64,000 nt of DNA from Sphingosinicella sp. (GCA_013816585.1 JACDEE010000002.1:221587-285586); one strand, 5' to 3'; counted from the stretch's first letter, positions 36,399 to 47,005 are shown. The notes: generated by a model from the letters alone, not told the origin. A program made the numbers and translations.

Positions 36399-37991
36399 TC
36401 AGCCTTTCTTCGCAGGCGCCTTCTTGGCCGGGGCCTTCTTGGCAGCCGGCTTTTCGGCCTTGGCTTTCACGGCCGGTTCCGTATTCTTGGACGCGGCCTT
36501 TTTCGGCTTGGCTTCTACCTTGGCCTCGGGCTTGGCTTCCGACTTGACCTCAGGCTTCACGGCCTTTTTCACGTCCTTTTTCGCGGCGGCCTTTTTGGCT
36601 TTCGGCTTATGGTCGTGATCATGATCGCAATCGGGGCCATGGACATGGCCGTCGGCGTCGGCTTCGATCTCAGCTTCCAGCTGTTCGCGGGCCACGACGC
36701 GATCGCTTATTTCCGCTTTCGAAAACAGGAAATCGACCACCTTGTCCTCGAACAAGGGGGCGCGAAGCTGCGCTGCCGCCATCGGATCCTGTCGGACATA
36801 TTGGACGAACTTCTCGCGGTCGGCGGGGCGATATTGCTGCGCCGCCTGCATGATCAGCTGGTTCATTTCCTGCTGCGTGATTTCGACGCCATTCTGCGTA
36901 CCGATTTCCGACAGCAGCAGGCCTAGGCGAACGCGGCGCTCGGCGATCGAGCGATAATCGTCCCGCTCCGCTTCCATTTCCTTGAGCGCGGCTTCAGGGT
37001 CCGCCTCGTGGCTGGCCTCATGCTCAAGTTGCTGCCAGATCTGGTTAAACTCGGCTTCCACCATCGACGGGGGCACCGGGAAATCGTGGCTGGCGGCGAG
37101 CTGATCGAGCAATTTACGCTTCATGTGCGTGCGGGTGAGGCCATTAAGCTCCTGACCCAGCTGGCCTTTCAGCAATTCGCGAAGCTGGTCGATGCCCTCA
37201 AGGCCCATGGCCTTGGCGAATTCATCGTCGGCCTTGGTCGCGCGCGGCTTTTGAACCTCATTGACGGTGACGTCGAAACTTGCCGCCTTACCCTTCAGAG
37301 TGTCGACATTATAATCTTCGGGGAATGTCACGTTGAGGACGCGCTGTTCGTTGGCCTTCACGCCGACCAACTGGTCTTCGAAGCCCGGGATCAGACGGCC
37401 TGAGCCCAGCTCGACCGACATGCCTTCGCCCTTGCCGCCTTCGAATGGCGTTCCATCAACCTTGCCCTCATAATCCATGAGCACGAGATCGCCGGTCTGC
37501 GCAGCATATTTGGCGGGCGCAGGATCGAAGCTCTTCTGGCCCTGGACCAGCTGGTCGAGCGCCTGCTCCACCGCTTCTGCCGCGGGCTCGGCGCTCAGCC
37601 GCTCGAGCTTCAAGCCTTCGATCTTGGGCGCGGGAACGTCCGGGAGCGTTTCCAGCTCAACCTTGACGACGGCGTCCTTGCCGCCCTCGCCGCCTTCTTC
37701 CAGCTCGACCGATGGCTGCATCGCCGGACGCAGCTTGTTGTCGGTCATCAATTTCTGCACGCTCTCCTGCACGGCGGTTTCCAGCGCCTGCTGCTGGATC
37801 TGCTCGCCGTGCATCTTGCGCACGAGGTTGGCCGGGACCTTGCCGGGGCGGAAGCCGGGCATGCGAATCTGCGGCGCGATCTTTTTCAGCTCACCATCGA
37901 CGCGGGCGTCGATTTCCTTGGCGGGTATGGTGATCTTGAAAGCGCGTTTCAGGCCTTCGTTCAACGTCTCGACAGTCTGCATTTCAGCCAT
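36399..37991 (-). CDS. tig: trigger factor with extended Lys/Ala-rich tail
   Basis: A 530-residue ribosome-bound chaperone. The N-terminal ribosome-binding motif is about residues 40-52 (MPGFRPGKVPANLVRK, the GFRxGKxP signature). The peptidyl-prolyl isomerase domain covers about 155-245 (GDLVLMDYEGKVDGTPFEGG) and a C-terminal helical arm domain follows to about 440. After it comes a ~85-residue tail HVHGPDCDHDHDHKPKAKKA followed by repeated KKA/PAKK units. Family length is about 430-450 so the tail is extra. It may bind nucleic acid, metal (HDHDH) or ribosome; inference only. Confidence 0.93.
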   Translation of the reverse strand: MAEMQTVETLNEGLKRAFKITIPAKEIDARVDGELKKIAPQIRMPGFRPGKVPANLVRKMHGEQIQQQALETAVQESVQKLMTDNKLRPAMQPSVELEEGGEGGKDAVVKVELETLPDVPAPKIEGLKLERLSAEPAAEAVEQALDQLVQGQKSFDPAPAKYAAQTGDLVLMDYEGKVDGTPFEGGKGEGMSVELGSGRLIPGFEDQLVGVKANEQRVLNVTFPEDYNVDTLKGKAASFDVTVNEVQKPRATKADDEFAKAMGLEGIDQLRELLKGQLGQELNGLTRTHMKRKLLDQLAASHDFPVPPSMVEAEFNQIWQQLEHEASHEADPEAALKEMEAERDDYRSIAERRVRLGLLLSEIGTQNGVEITQQEMNQLIMQAAQQYRPADREKFVQYVRQDPMAAAQLRAPLFEDKVVDFLFSKAEISDRVVAREQLEAEIEADADGHVHGPDCDHDHDHKPKAKKAAAKKDVKKAVKPEVKSEAKPEAKVEAKPKKAASKNTEPAVKAKAEKPAAKKAPAKKAPAKKG

Positions 37992-38043
37992 AAACCTTCG
38001 TTACAGGAATTTCAGTGCGGCACTTCGCTTTTGTTCGCGAAGC

Positions 38044-38128
38044 TGGTGCGGGCGAAGGGACTCGAACCCCCACATCTTGCGATACCAGGACCTAAACCTG
38101 GCGCGTCTACCAGTTCCGCCACGCCCGC
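38044..38128 (-). tRNA. tRNA-Leu (TAG)
   Basis: 85 bases with encoded CCA. Acceptor GCGGGCG/CGCCCGC, anticodon stem CCAGG/CCTGG around TTTAGGT, anticodon TAG. A long variable arm (TATCGCAAGATGT region) marks a class II tRNA. Located between tig and gatB on the same strand. Confidence 0.95.
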
Positions 38129-38215
38129 TGGGCCGCCGGTCGAGGCGCGTCTATAGGCTGTACGTCCGATGCGCAAGGCGCGGATTACAAAGCGATCGCC
38201 GGCTAGCGCTACTTT

Positions 38216-39694
38216 TCAGCCCAAAGCCTTTTTCAGCAGCTCGTTGACCACTCCCGGATTGGCCTTGCCAGCCATGGCCTTCATCGTCTGTCCGACGAAG
38301 AAACCAAACAATTTGTCCTTGCCGCCGCGATATTCGGCGACCCTGTCTTCGTTGGCGGCCATTATCTCGGCAATCACGGCTTCGATCGCGCCGGTGTCGG
38401 AGGTCTGCTTGAGGCCCCGTTCCTCGACGATGCTGGAAGGATCATCGCCGGTTTCGAGCATGATCTCAAAGACCTGCTTGGCCAGGGTTCCGGACAAGGT
38501 GCCGTCAGCCACCAGGCTCAACAGCTCGGCGCCCTGTTTCGGGCTGACCGGGCTGTCGGTAATGTCCTTGCTGAGGCGGTTGAGCGCGCCGAACAGGTCT
38601 GAAATCACCCAGTTGGACGCCGCCTTGCCGATCTCGGCGCCCGATTTTCCGGTCGCATCGAGCAATTCCTCGAACCAGCGGGCGGTGGTGACGTCAGCGG
38701 TCAGCACCGAGGCATTGTAGGCGGAAAGGCCAAGCTCGTCCCGATAGCGCGCGCGCTTGGCGTCGGGAAGTTCGGGAAGGCTGGTGCGGCATTCCTTGAG
38801 GAAAGCGTCGCTCAATTCCAGCGGAAGGAGATCGGGGTCGGGGAAATAGCGATAATCATGCGCATCTTCCTTCGAACGGAGACTCCGTGTCTCGACCTTG
38901 TCCGGGTCGAACAGGCGCGTCTCCTGAACGATTGTGCCTCCACCTTCCAGCACATCGACCTGGCGGTTGGCCTCATATTCGATCGTCGCCATGATGAAGC
39001 GGACCGAATTGACGTTCTTGGTTTCTGTGCGGGTGCCGAATTCTTCGCCGGGCTTGCGCACCGAAACATTGACGTCGGCGCGCATGGATCCCTGCTCCAT
39101 ATTGCCGTCGCAACTTCCGACATAGCGCAGAATTGATCTGAGCTTACGGACATAAGCCCCTGCTTCTTCGGGAGAACGCATGTCCGGCTTCGACACGATC
39201 TCCATCAAGGCAACGCCCGAACGATTGAGATCGACATAGGAAAAGCTTGGATGCTGATCGTGCATCAGCTTGCCGGCATCCTGTTCGATATGGATGCGCT
39301 CGACACCGATCATCTTGCTGCTTCCATCGGCCAGCTCGACCTCGATCTCGCCCTCGCCGACGATCGGGTGGTAGAGCTGCGAAATCTGATAACCCTGCGG
39401 TAAATCCGCGTAGAAATAATTCTTCCGGTCGAAGCGCGACCAGGGATTGATCTGGGCTTCAAGCGCCATTCCGGTGCGCACCGCCTGCCGCACGCATTCG
39501 CCGTTTAGAACGGGAAGCATTCCGGGCATCGCCGCATCCACTAGGCTGACCTGGGTATTGGGCTCGGCACCGAATTCGGTCGATGCGCCCGAGAAGAGCT
39601 TCGCCTTGGACGTTATCTGCGCATGGACTTCCAGGCCGATCACGACCTCCCATTCGCCGGTGGCGCCATGGATCCGATATTCGCTCACCACCAC
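38216..39694 (-). CDS. gatB: Asp/Glu-tRNA amidotransferase subunit B
   Basis: A 492-residue kinase and tail domain of the GatCAB transamidosome, which converts misacylated Glu-tRNAGln and Asp-tRNAAsn. [20 protein letters not shown] opens the core; [32 protein letters not shown] and [19 protein letters not shown] follow; the C-terminal tail domain YqeY-like segment ends [16 protein letters not shown]. It overlaps gatA by 10 bp. Standard length. Confidence 0.96.
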   Translation of the reverse strand: MVVSEYRIHGATGEWEVVIGLEVHAQITSKAKLFSGASTEFGAEPNTQVSLVDAAMPGMLPVLNGECVRQAVRTGMALEAQINPWSRFDRKNYFYADLPQGYQISQLYHPIVGEGEIEVELADGSSKMIGVERIHIEQDAGKLMHDQHPSFSYVDLNRSGVALMEIVSKPDMRSPEEAGAYVRKLRSILRYVGSCDGNMEQGSMRADVNVSVRKPGEEFGTRTETKNVNSVRFIMATIEYEANRQVDVLEGGGTIVQETRLFDPDKVETRSLRSKEDAHDYRYFPDPDLLPLELSDAFLKECRTSLPELPDAKRARYRDELGLSAYNASVLTADVTTARWFEELLDATGKSGAEIGKAASNWVISDLFGALNRLSKDITDSPVSPKQGAELLSLVADGTLSGTLAKQVFEIMLETGDDPSSIVEERGLKQTSDTGAIEAVIAEIMAANEDRVAEYRGGKDKLFGFFVGQTMKAMAGKANPGVVNELLKKALG

Positions 39695-41166
39695 GCCTCC
39701 GGCCGCGCGACGAAGTCGGCGCGTTCCTCAAACGCCAGGCCCATATTCATGACGCCTTGCTCGTCCAGCGCCTTGCCCACGATCTGGAGGCCCAGCGGCA
39801 GACCTTCGGCATTGAGACCCGCGGGAACCGACATGGCGGGAAGCCCCGCAAGGCTGGCGGGAACGGCAAACACATCATTCAGATACATGGCAATCGGATC
39901 GTCCGATTTCTCACCCAGGCCAAAGGCGGCCGAGGGCGCCGTCGGAGTGAGGATGAAGTCGCAGCTTTCCCAGACTCGGTCGAAATCGCGGGCTATCAGC
40001 GCCCTCACCTTCTGCGCCTGGTTGAAATAGGCATCGTAAAAGCCGGCCGAGAGCACATAGGTGCCGATCATGATCCGGCGCTTCACTTCGGCGCCGAACC
40101 CGGCCGCGCGGGTGGCGTTGTACATGTCGTCCAGGCTTCCATTTTCGGGCGACACCCGCTTGCCGTACCGAACGCCATCATAGCGGGCGAGGTTGGAAGA
40201 AGCCTCGGCAGGCGCGATGATGTAATAAGCCGGCAAGGCATATTTGGTGTGGGGCAGCGAAACTTCGACGATCTCCGCCCCTGCATCCTTCATCCAGGCG
40301 ATGCCCTGCTCCCAGATCGTGTCGATCTCGGCCGGAACGCCGTCGATGCGATATTCCTTCGGGATGCCGATCCGTTTGCCCCTGATGTCGCCGGAAAGGC
40401 CCGCTTCCCACTGCGGGACAGGCAGGTTTAGAGAGGTCGAATCCTTGGCGTCGAAACTGGCCATGGCTTCCAGCATGATGGCGCAGTCGCGAACGTCGCG
40501 CGCCATGGGGCCGGCCTGGTCCAGCGAAGAGGCGAAGGCGACCATGCCCCAGCGCGAGCAGCGGCCATAGGTCGGCTTGACGCCGGTGATGCCGACAAAG
40601 GCGGCCGGCTGGCGGATCGAACCGCCGGTATCGGTGCCCGTGACTCCAGGCGCGATGCGCGCCGCGACCGCTGCGGCCGATCCGCCCGACGAACCTCCCG
40701 GAGTCAGCGCGACGTTGCCGCCGTCCTTTCGGCGCCAGGGCGAGATGACATTGCCATAGGCGCTGGTCTCGTTCGAAGATCCCATCGCGAACTGGTCCAT
40801 GTTGAGCTTGCCCAGCATGCCCGCGCCCGCGTCGAACAGATTGCCGCTGACGGTGGATTCATAAGCTGGCTCGAAACCCTCCAGCATCAAGCTCCCCGCA
40901 GTGGTCTGATAGCCTTTGGTGGCGAACAGATCCTTGATACCGAGCGGCACGCCCGAAAGTGGCTTGAGAATGCCCGCCACCCGGTCCGCATCGGCCTTTT
41001 CGGCAGCGGCCAGCGCGTGGTCGGGAGTCTCGATGACGAAGGCGTTCAGCGCCTTTGCGTTGGTCACCGCTTCGTTAAAGGCCTCGGCCACTTCGCGCGC
41101 GGAAAATTCGCCGGCGCGAAAGCCGTCGCGGATCGCCGCCACCCCAAGATCGGTCAGCTTGGTCAT
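39685..41166 (-). CDS. gatA: Asp/Glu-tRNA amidotransferase subunit A
   Basis: A 493-residue amidase-signature glutaminase. Catalytic triad region: Lys in [18 protein letters not shown], then [20 protein letters not shown] and [21 protein letters not shown] 41166 overlaps the gatC stop (TAATG). All Ser-cisSer-Lys residues are present. Co-transcribed with gatC and gatB. Confidence 0.96.
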   Translation of the reverse strand: MTKLTDLGVAAIRDGFRAGEFSAREVAEAFNEAVTNAKALNAFVIETPDHALAAAEKADADRVAGILKPLSGVPLGIKDLFATKGYQTTAGSLMLEGFEPAYESTVSGNLFDAGAGMLGKLNMDQFAMGSSNETSAYGNVISPWRRKDGGNVALTPGGSSGGSAAAVAARIAPGVTGTDTGGSIRQPAAFVGITGVKPTYGRCSRWGMVAFASSLDQAGPMARDVRDCAIMLEAMASFDAKDSTSLNLPVPQWEAGLSGDIRGKRIGIPKEYRIDGVPAEIDTIWEQGIAWMKDAGAEIVEVSLPHTKYALPAYYIIAPAEASSNLARYDGVRYGKRVSPENGSLDDMYNATRAAGFGAEVKRRIMIGTYVLSAGFYDAYFNQAQKVRALIARDFDRVWESCDFILTPTAPSAAFGLGEKSDDPIAMYLNDVFAVPASLAGLPAMSVPAGLNAEGLPLGLQIVGKALDEQGVMNMGLAFEERADFVARPEAWW

Positions 41167-41453
41167 TATTCGATCACCTTGGGCACGGCGAAGAAGCCAT
41201 GTTCGGCAGCCGGCGCATTCTTCAGCACGTCGTCCCGCTTGCCGCCGTCGGTGACCTTGTCCTCGCGCAGCCGCAATATATTGGGGATGACCGCCGTCAT
41301 CGGCTCGACGCCGGTCACGTCCACCTCCTGCAATTGCTCGATCCAGTTCAGGATATTGTTGAGCTCGGGCACCAACGCCTCCACCTCGCCGTCGGAAACG
41401 GCGACACGGGCAAGCTTGGCGATGTGACGCACGGTGGCGGTATCGACTGACAT
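41166..41453 (-). CDS. gatC: Asp/Glu-tRNA amidotransferase subunit C
   Basis: A 95-residue small subunit that stabilises Gat[21 protein letters not shown] and [20 protein letters not shown] are the family motifs, with [20 protein letters not shown] at the end. First gene of gatCAB; its TAA overlaps the gatA ATG. Confidence 0.95.
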   Translation of the reverse strand: MSVDTATVRHIAKLARVAVSDGEVEALVPELNNILNWIEQLQEVDVTGVEPMTAVIPNILRLREDKVTDGGKRDDVLKNAPAAEHGFFAVPKVIE

Positions 41454-41576
41454 GAGGGGCCGCTAGCATCGCCCAAGGCGGGCTTCAAGGAGCCTCATTT
41501 CAATCGCGCGCTTGCAACCTCACTCTTTATGCTGATGTAGGCGCCCTGAAGATTGGGACACCTGGCGGAGACGTGA

Positions 41577-42704
41577 ATGCTGGCGCGGCGATTTTTGTGG
41601 GTGGTGGCTGGGCTGATCGTCCTGATCCTGATCGGAGCGCTCGTTTATCGGATATTCGCCCCGGAGCTGATGAAAAAGGCCCTGGTGCCCACGGTAAAGT
41701 TCGAGGAAATGCCGAGGGCGCCGACCATGACCTATGCCGATGCGGCAATGTGGATCGCGCGGCCCGACATCAAGGACAATCCCGCGCTCTGGACGCCCAA
41801 AGATTTTGTCGATGACGAGGAAAAGCAGGGCCACCAGAAGCAGGCTTCGGTCTTCTTCATTCATCCGACATCCTATCTCGAACGTTCGCATTGGAACGCT
41901 CCGATCGAAGATGCGGAATCGCAGCAGAGGGCGCGGCTATTCGTCCGAAGCCAGGCGAGCGCGTTCAACCATGTCGGCGAGATCTGGGCGCCCAAATATC
42001 GTCAGGCGACCTTCGGCGCATTCCTTGTCACCATGCAGGATGCCGAACGGGCGCTGGACTTCGCCTATCGCGACGTGCTGCTCGCCTTCGAAACCTTCCT
42101 TAAGGAAGCGCCGCGCGATCGCCCGATCATCCTGGCGGCGCATAGCCAGGGCAGCCTGCACCTCACCCGCCTTCTCGCGGAAAGGATTGCCGGCAAACCC
42201 GAACAAGCCCGGATCGCGGCGGCTTATGCGGGCGGCTGGCCGATTTCGATAAAGGCGGATCTTCCGAAGCTTGGCCTTCCCGCCTGCCAAACGGCGGACC
42301 AGGCCGGGTGCATCATCAGCTGGCAGAGCTTCGCCGAGCCGGCCGATCCCAAGATGGTGACCGATGTCTATGACGCCTCCATTGGCCTCACCGGTCAGCC
42401 GCGGGCGGGATCGCCGATGCTTTGCGTCAATCCGCTCACCGGCAGCCCGGCAGGCGAAGCGGCCGCAAAGGCCAATCTGGGGACTTTGGTTCCCAATAAG
42501 GAGCTGACCGATGCGGAGCTGGTAACACCGGGCGTTCCCGCGCGCTGCGACATCAGGGGTTTCCTGCTGATCGGTGAAGATCAACCGGATCTCGGCGAAT
42601 ATGTCCTTCCGGGTAACAATTACCATGTCTACGATTATGCCCTGTTCTGGGCCAATATCCGCGCCGATGCCGAGCGGCGCCTGGCGAATTTTCCAGCGAA
42701 ATGA
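41577..42704 (+). CDS. DUF3089 family alpha/beta-hydrolase-like protein
   Basis: A 375-residue protein with an N-terminal membrane anchor ([20 protein letters not shown]). The serine hydrolase nucleophile elbow is in [17 protein letters not shown] (about residue 195). [19 protein letters not shown] and [14 protein letters not shown] are the DUF3089 blocks. It is likely a periplasm-facing esterase or lysophospholipase-like enzyme; substrate unknown. Its stop overlaps the ruvX start by ATGA, so it is translationally coupled to a housekeeping gene. Confidence 0.85.
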   Translation: MLARRFLWVVAGLIVLILIGALVYRIFAPELMKKALVPTVKFEEMPRAPTMTYADAAMWIARPDIKDNPALWTPKDFVDDEEKQGHQKQASVFFIHPTSYLERSHWNAPIEDAESQQRARLFVRSQASAFNHVGEIWAPKYRQATFGAFLVTMQDAERALDFAYRDVLLAFETFLKEAPRDRPIILAAHSQGSLHLTRLLAERIAGKPEQARIAAAYAGGWPISIKADLPKLGLPACQTADQAGCIISWQSFAEPADPKMVTDVYDASIGLTGQPRAGSPMLCVNPLTGSPAGEAAAKANLGTLVPNKELTDAELVTPGVPARCDIRGFLLIGEDQPDLGEYVLPGNNYHVYDYALFWANIRADAERRLANFPAK

Positions 42705-43174
42705 TCCACGGCAAGGCACCTCCCTTTCGCGAGGCGCTGCCGGAGGCGGGGCGGCTGATGGGGCTCGACGTGGGCACGAAGACTATCGGGGTGGCCTTTT
42801 GTGATGCCGGCTGGACGATCGCTACGGCGGCCGAACTTATCCATCGAGGCAAATTTTCGGCGGACCTGGGCAAATTGAACGCGCTCGTCTCCGCGCAAAA
42901 GGTGACTGGAATCGTGATTGGACTGCCGCTCAATCTGGACGGCAGCGAAAGCCCGCGCACGCAGGCGATCCGGGCCTTTGCCCGCAATTTGGGGCCGCTC
43001 GGCCTGCCTATTCTGCTCTGGGACGAAAGATGGTCTACCCAGGCCGTCACCAGAACTCTGATCGATGCCGATGCAAGCCGGGCCCGCCGCGCCGTTCTGG
43101 TCGACAAGATGGCGGCCGCCTATATCCTGCAGGGCGCGATCGACGCCCTTGCCGGGGGGTATGACGCGCTCTAA
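42701..43174 (+). CDS. ruvX: pre-16S rRNA nuclease / Holliday junction resolvase-like RuvX
   Basis: A 157-residue RNase-H-fold protein (YqgF). [20 protein letters not shown] supplies the first Asp; [20 protein letters not shown] and [16 protein letters not shown] the later acidic residues; [14 protein letters not shown] ends the fold. It matures the 5' end of 16S rRNA. Coupled to DUF3089 upstream and 12 bp before pyrB. Confidence 0.92.
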   Translation: MIHGKAPPFREALPEAGRLMGLDVGTKTIGVAFCDAGWTIATAAELIHRGKFSADLGKLNALVSAQKVTGIVIGLPLNLDGSESPRTQAIRAFARNLGPLGLPILLWDERWSTQAVTRTLIDADASRARRAVLVDKMAAAYILQGAIDALAGGYDAL

Positions 43175-43186
43175 TGCCGCATTTTA

Positions 43187-44113
43187 ATGCCTGACTTTCC
43201 GCACAAGCACCTGCTCGGGATCGAGGGGCTTCAGCCCAGCGAGATCCTTTTCCTCCTCGACGAGGCGGAACAATGGGTCGAATTCAACCGCGGCCGCCGC
43301 AAGCAGGATGATCGGCTGGCCGGCCTCACCCAGATCAACGCCTTTTTCGAAAACAGCACACGCACACTCTTTTCGTTCGAAATTGCGGGCAAGCGGCTTG
43401 GCGCCCAAGTCGCCAATTTCCACGCCGCGGGTTCCAGCGTCACCAAGGGCGAAAGCCTGATCGATACGGCCCTCACGCTGAACGCGATGCGTCCCGACAT
43501 TTTGGTCGTCCGGCACGCCGCCAACGGCGCGGCAAAGGATGTCGCGCAGGTCATGGATTGCCCCGTGATCAACGCGGGCGACGGGCGGGGAGAACATCCG
43601 ACGCAGGCTTTGCTCGACGCCCTCACGATCCGCCGCCGCAAAGGGCGGATCGCGGGCCTCAGGATCGCGATTTGCGGCGACATATTGCATAGCCGCGTTG
43701 CCGGTTCGAACCTTCGCTCGCTGCCCGCTCTCGGCGCCGAAGTCCGGGCGATCGGCCCGCAAGCCCTGCTCCCCTCCTCGCTTCCCGATGGCGTAACCGC
43801 CTTTACCGATATGGATGAGGGCCTCGAAGGTGCCGATGTGGTGATGATGCTGCGTATCCAGCGCGAACGGATGGATGAAAACGCCTCAGTGGCGCTCGCC
43901 GATTACCATGCCCATTATGGTCTCACGCGCGAAAGACTTGACAAGGCGGCGCCCGACGCCATCGTGATGCATCCAGGCCCGATGAACCGGGGCGTCGAGA
44001 TTGACAGCGAGGTCGCGGACGATCCCCAACGCTCGGTCATTCAGGAACAGGTCGAAATGGGGGTGGCCGTGCGAATGGCCTGCCTGGACCTGCTGACCCG
44101 CAACCGCCGGTAA
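43187..44113 (+). CDS. pyrB: aspartate carbamoyltransferase catalytic subunit
   Basis: A 308-residue pyrimidine-biosynthesis enzyme. The carbamoyl-phosphate motif [20 protein letters not shown] is at about residue 53. Substrate blocks are [18 protein letters not shown] (HPTQ) and [30 protein letters not shown] is the second-domain start. No regulatory subunit pyrI nearby, normal for this group. Terminates in front of a strong hairpin. Confidence 0.96.
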   Translation: MPDFPHKHLLGIEGLQPSEILFLLDEAEQWVEFNRGRRKQDDRLAGLTQINAFFENSTRTLFSFEIAGKRLGAQVANFHAAGSSVTKGESLIDTALTLNAMRPDILVVRHAANGAAKDVAQVMDCPVINAGDGRGEHPTQALLDALTIRRRKGRIAGLRIAICGDILHSRVAGSNLRSLPALGAEVRAIGPQALLPSSLPDGVTAFTDMDEGLEGADVVMMLRIQRERMDENASVALADYHAHYGLTRERLDKAAPDAIVMHPGPMNRGVEIDSEVADDPQRSVIQEQVEMGVAVRMACLDLLTRNRR

Positions 44114-44117
44114 AAAA

Positions 44118-44136
44118 GGGCGGCACCGGGCCGCCC
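44118..44136 (-). terminator. rho-independent terminator, bidirectional
   Basis: GGGCGGC (44118-44124) and GCCGCCC (44130-44136) around a five-base loop. On the minus strand the stem is followed by TTTTTT, ideal for ending the SPOR-protein transcript. On the plus strand it may also stop pyrB read-through though only CTTCTA follows. Confidence 0.85.
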
Positions 44137-44158
44137 CTTCTAGGACAGATTTTACAAA

Positions 44159-45433
44159 TCAGCCTTTGCGGGTGTCGCGCGACGCTATCCGGATCGGCGC
44201 GTCGCCCGCGCTACCGCGTACGAAGCAGGCGCCGCCCTTGCCTTTGATCGACTGACAAGCGCGCGCCGCCTGGGCCTGGGTTTCGAACCCCGCGACCGAC
44301 AGGCGATGGAAAGTACCTTTGGGTAAGGTCACTGTGGCCGTCACAGGCGCGTAACCGGAAAGGCCGTAAAGCCCCGATGCGTGCGACCATGCCTGCTGGG
44401 CCGCGCGAGCATTGGCGTACGCTCCTAGCTGGACCACGAAGCGGCCGGAAGAGGTGCGAGCCTGTTCTTGGCGAACCGGAGCGACCGGGCGGGCCGGCGC
44501 GCTGGCGGCAGGCGTTTCGCTGCGGATCGCGACGGTCGGATTGACCGAAATTGGGGCCGCTTGCGCATATTGAACCGGTGGCACCGAAACTTCCTCAGGC
44601 ACGTAAGCGGCCAGTTCCGCGACGGGAGCTTGCGGCTCGGGCTGGGCCTCGACAATCGCGACCGGGTTTGGTGCCAGCGGCAATAGCGCCAGGCGAACTG
44701 GCTGGCCGGTATCCGAGACAGGAGTGACACCCAGCAGGCTGGCAATTTGGTCGTGGCTCGCCTTCGGCTGAGTGAAGGACGCCCATTGCTCCATGCGCGG
44801 CTGAAGGTCGGCCGGGGAAAGATCCTGCGAAGCGGTGACGCGGGCACGCTGCCAGTCGCCGGTCATGGCATAAGCAAGCGCAAGATTCTGGCGGACCCGT
44901 CCATCGGCGCCTTCGGTGCGGGCGGCTGGCTCCAGCATGGCCACCGCGCGGTCCGGCTGGCCAGCGAGCGCGAAAGCAAGGCCAAGATCGGCCGCGGAAG
45001 CGGTTTCGGCGAGCCGGTCGAGCTGCACCAGCGCCGCATAGGATTTGCCGAGCGCGATCTGCGCCAGCGCCAGATTGAATCGGGCGCGGCTATTGTCGGG
45101 ATGAAGCGCGAGCACGTCGGAGAAAGCGGTTTCCGCCGACAGGAAGCGTCCATTCTTCAAATACAGATCACCGAGCAGCATCCGATAGCCGGCATCGCGC
45201 GGCGATTGCTCGACCGCCTTTTCCGCAAAGCCGAGCGCTCCAGCCATGTCGCCCTTTTGAGCCGACACCTGGGCCAGGCCGTAATTTTTGGCGGATTGCT
45301 GGTCGGATTGCGCTTCCTGGGCGGTCGCTGCGACCGGACGGAACATCGAGGTCTGGGTTGTGCTGCAACCGACCATGGTCACGCCGAGAACCAGTGGCGA
45401 CACGGCGATCTTCAAGGCTACGCGCTTACGCAT
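44159..45433 (-). CDS. TPR and SPOR domain lipoprotein
   Basis: A 424-residue protein with a lipoprotein signal (KIAVSPLVLGVTMVGCS, Cys23 as lipid site). Residues about 50-210 are TPR repeats (LAQVSAQKGDMAGALGFAEK, FLSAETAFSDVLALHPDNSR). A Pro/Ala/Val linker follows and the C-terminal SPOR domain (GRFVVQLGAYANARAAQQAW, FHRLSVAGFETQAQAARACQ) that binds denuded septal peptidoglycan. This suggests a role at the division site. Third gene of a minus-strand run behind the ParA and RHH genes (11-bp gap). Confidence 0.88.
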   Translation of the reverse strand: MRKRVALKIAVSPLVLGVTMVGCSTTQTSMFRPVAATAQEAQSDQQSAKNYGLAQVSAQKGDMAGALGFAEKAVEQSPRDAGYRMLLGDLYLKNGRFLSAETAFSDVLALHPDNSRARFNLALAQIALGKSYAALVQLDRLAETASAADLGLAFALAGQPDRAVAMLEPAARTEGADGRVRQNLALAYAMTGDWQRARVTASQDLSPADLQPRMEQWASFTQPKASHDQIASLLGVTPVSDTGQPVRLALLPLAPNPVAIVEAQPEPQAPVAELAAYVPEEVSVPPVQYAQAAPISVNPTVAIRSETPAASAPARPVAPVRQEQARTSSGRFVVQLGAYANARAAQQAWSHASGLYGLSGYAPVTATVTLPKGTFHRLSVAGFETQAQAARACQSIKGKGGACFVRGSAGDAPIRIASRDTRKG

Positions 45434-45444
45434 CGTCCAAACTC

Positions 45445-46269
45445 CTAATTCAACTTGCCCGACTTCGGGGGCACCTGATCGGCAAGCGCGCCGACTTCAG
45501 GCCGGGAATGCAGCAATTGGTCTAAAGCTTCCGTTACCAGTTGCTGTGCCGATCGGCCGCTGACCGCGCAGGCGAGCCTCAGTTTCAGGTGCCGGTCGCC
45601 ATCGAGCCGCAAAGTGAACGCAGCCTTCGATCGAGCCGTCCGGTTTGCTGGCCGCGCTTCCGCAACCGGAGTTGACACCGCAGGCGCAGGTTCAGCAGCC
45701 AGGACCGCGACGACGGGTTCGGGTTCGGCTTCCACTTCTGGCTGAGGTTCGAGCGCGGGCTGGGCCTGGAACGAGGGCTGGGCCTCGAACGAATCCGGGA
45801 CCTCCGCTTTGGGCTCCAGATGGGACGCGCCAAGCTCGAGAATGTCTCTCTCTTCGACCGCTTCTTCAAAGCTCTCCTCGGCTTCTTCCGCAACCTTTCG
45901 CGTTTTGGTCGCAAGCACGAAGCGATCTTCGGCGGGCTCGCCGAAACTGGCCTCAATGGCGGCGCGCTGTTGCTCGACCACGGGGGGTGGCGGAGAAAGC
46001 GTGGCCTCGAAGTCTTCCTCTTCCTGGAATCCCGAGGTCATCGGTGTCAGCGCCGAAATAGGGCTCGGGACATGCGCGTCGTGCGGCGCTTCGAACGGCG
46101 AAGGCTCTTCCGCTTCCGCTGCACGATTATGGCCCATATCGTTCCAGCCAAGATCGTCCATTCCGGACCCGATCTTGCCGAAGCCCTGCGGTCGCATGGC
46201 GGGCCTGGCCGAACCCTTGCGGGCAAGCAGGCCGGAAGACAGGGACGCGAATGGCTTGGGTTCAGTCAT
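45445..46269 (-). CDS. ParA-partner-like protein with C-terminal ribbon-helix-helix
   Basis: A 274-residue protein from ATG 46269. N-terminus is basic and Ser/Gly rich (PFASLSSGLLARKGSARPAM); residues about 45-205 are low-complexity, acidic and Pro/Glu-rich, probably disordered. The C-terminal 70 residues look like a ribbon-helix-helix DNA- or protein-binding fold (AAFTLRLDGDRHLKLRLACA then SGRSAQQLVTEALDQLL). It sits 16 bp after a ParA ATPase gene, the same layout as RHH partners of ParA proteins. Not assignable to a named family. Confidence 0.6.
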   Translation of the reverse strand: MTEPKPFASLSSGLLARKGSARPAMRPQGFGKIGSGMDDLGWNDMGHNRAAEAEEPSPFEAPHDAHVPSPISALTPMTSGFQEEEDFEATLSPPPPVVEQQRAAIEASFGEPAEDRFVLATKTRKVAEEAEESFEEAVEERDILELGASHLEPKAEVPDSFEAQPSFQAQPALEPQPEVEAEPEPVVAVLAAEPAPAVSTPVAEARPANRTARSKAAFTLRLDGDRHLKLRLACAVSGRSAQQLVTEALDQLLHSRPEVGALADQVPPKSGKLN

Positions 46270-46285
46270 GTTACCGGACTCCACC

Positions 46286-47005
46286 TTACTGGCCGACGAC
46301 ACGGCGGCCAAAGCCGCCCATCGGGCGGGGGATCGCCACTTGCGTTGCGACGGCGCCGGGCGCGGTAAAGACAGCGCGGCGGAACTGCTTTTCGAGGCGA
46401 TCGGAAATATAATCCCAAAGCTCGCGCACCTCGTTGGCGGAGCGGCCCTTGGGATCGACTTCCATCACCGTGCGGCCGTCGATCATCGAGGCGGCAAAGT
46501 CGGTGCGGTGATGGACGGTGACCGGGGCGACGGTGCCATGCTGCGAAAGCGCGACGGCGGCTTCCGAAGTGATCCTCGCTTTGGGCGTCGCGCCGTTGAC
46601 GACGAAGATGAGCGGCTTTCCGGCGCGGTCGCAAAGATCCACCGTGGCGCCGACCGCGCGAAGATCATGCGGACTTGGCCGAGTCGGGATCACCACCAGT
46701 TCGGCGACCTGGATCACGCTCTGGATGGCCATGGTGATCGCCGGCGGCGTGTCGATGACGGCAAGGCGGAAGCCCTGCTGGCGGAGGACTTCAAGGTCGG
46801 CGCCCAGGCGGGCCACCGTGGTCTGGGCGAAGGCCGGCATGTCCGCCTCGCGCTCGTTCCACCAATCCGCGAGCGATCCCTGCGGATCGATATCGATCAG
46901 GCAGACGGGTCCCGCGCCGGCTATCTGAGCCTGGACGGCCAGGTGCCCGGACAAAGTGGTCTTGCCCGACCCGCCTTTTTGCGACGAAAGTGCCAGAACG
47001 CGCAT
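46286..47005 (-). CDS. ParA/MinD-family ATPase
   Basis: A 239-residue deviant-Walker ATPase. ATG 47005 gives MRVLALSSQKGGSGKTTLSG with the signature lysines at residues 10 and 15. Walker A' (LIDIDPQGSLADWW) and Walker B (FRLAVIDTPPAI) are present. It is small and lacks an N-terminal HTH, like ParA-type proteins that position cargo (plasmid or chemoreceptor) rather than classical chromosomal ParA, which would sit next to parB. It leads the ParA-RHH-SPOR operon. Cargo not known. Confidence 0.9.
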   Translation of the reverse strand: MRVLALSSQKGGSGKTTLSGHLAVQAQIAGAGPVCLIDIDPQGSLADWWNEREADMPAFAQTTVARLGADLEVLRQQGFRLAVIDTPPAITMAIQSVIQVAELVVIPTRPSPHDLRAVGATVDLCDRAGKPLIFVVNGATPKARITSEAAVALSQHGTVAPVTVHHRTDFAASMIDGRTVMEVDPKGRSANEVRELWDYISDRLEKQFRRAVFTAPGAVATQVAIPRPMGGFGRRVVGQ

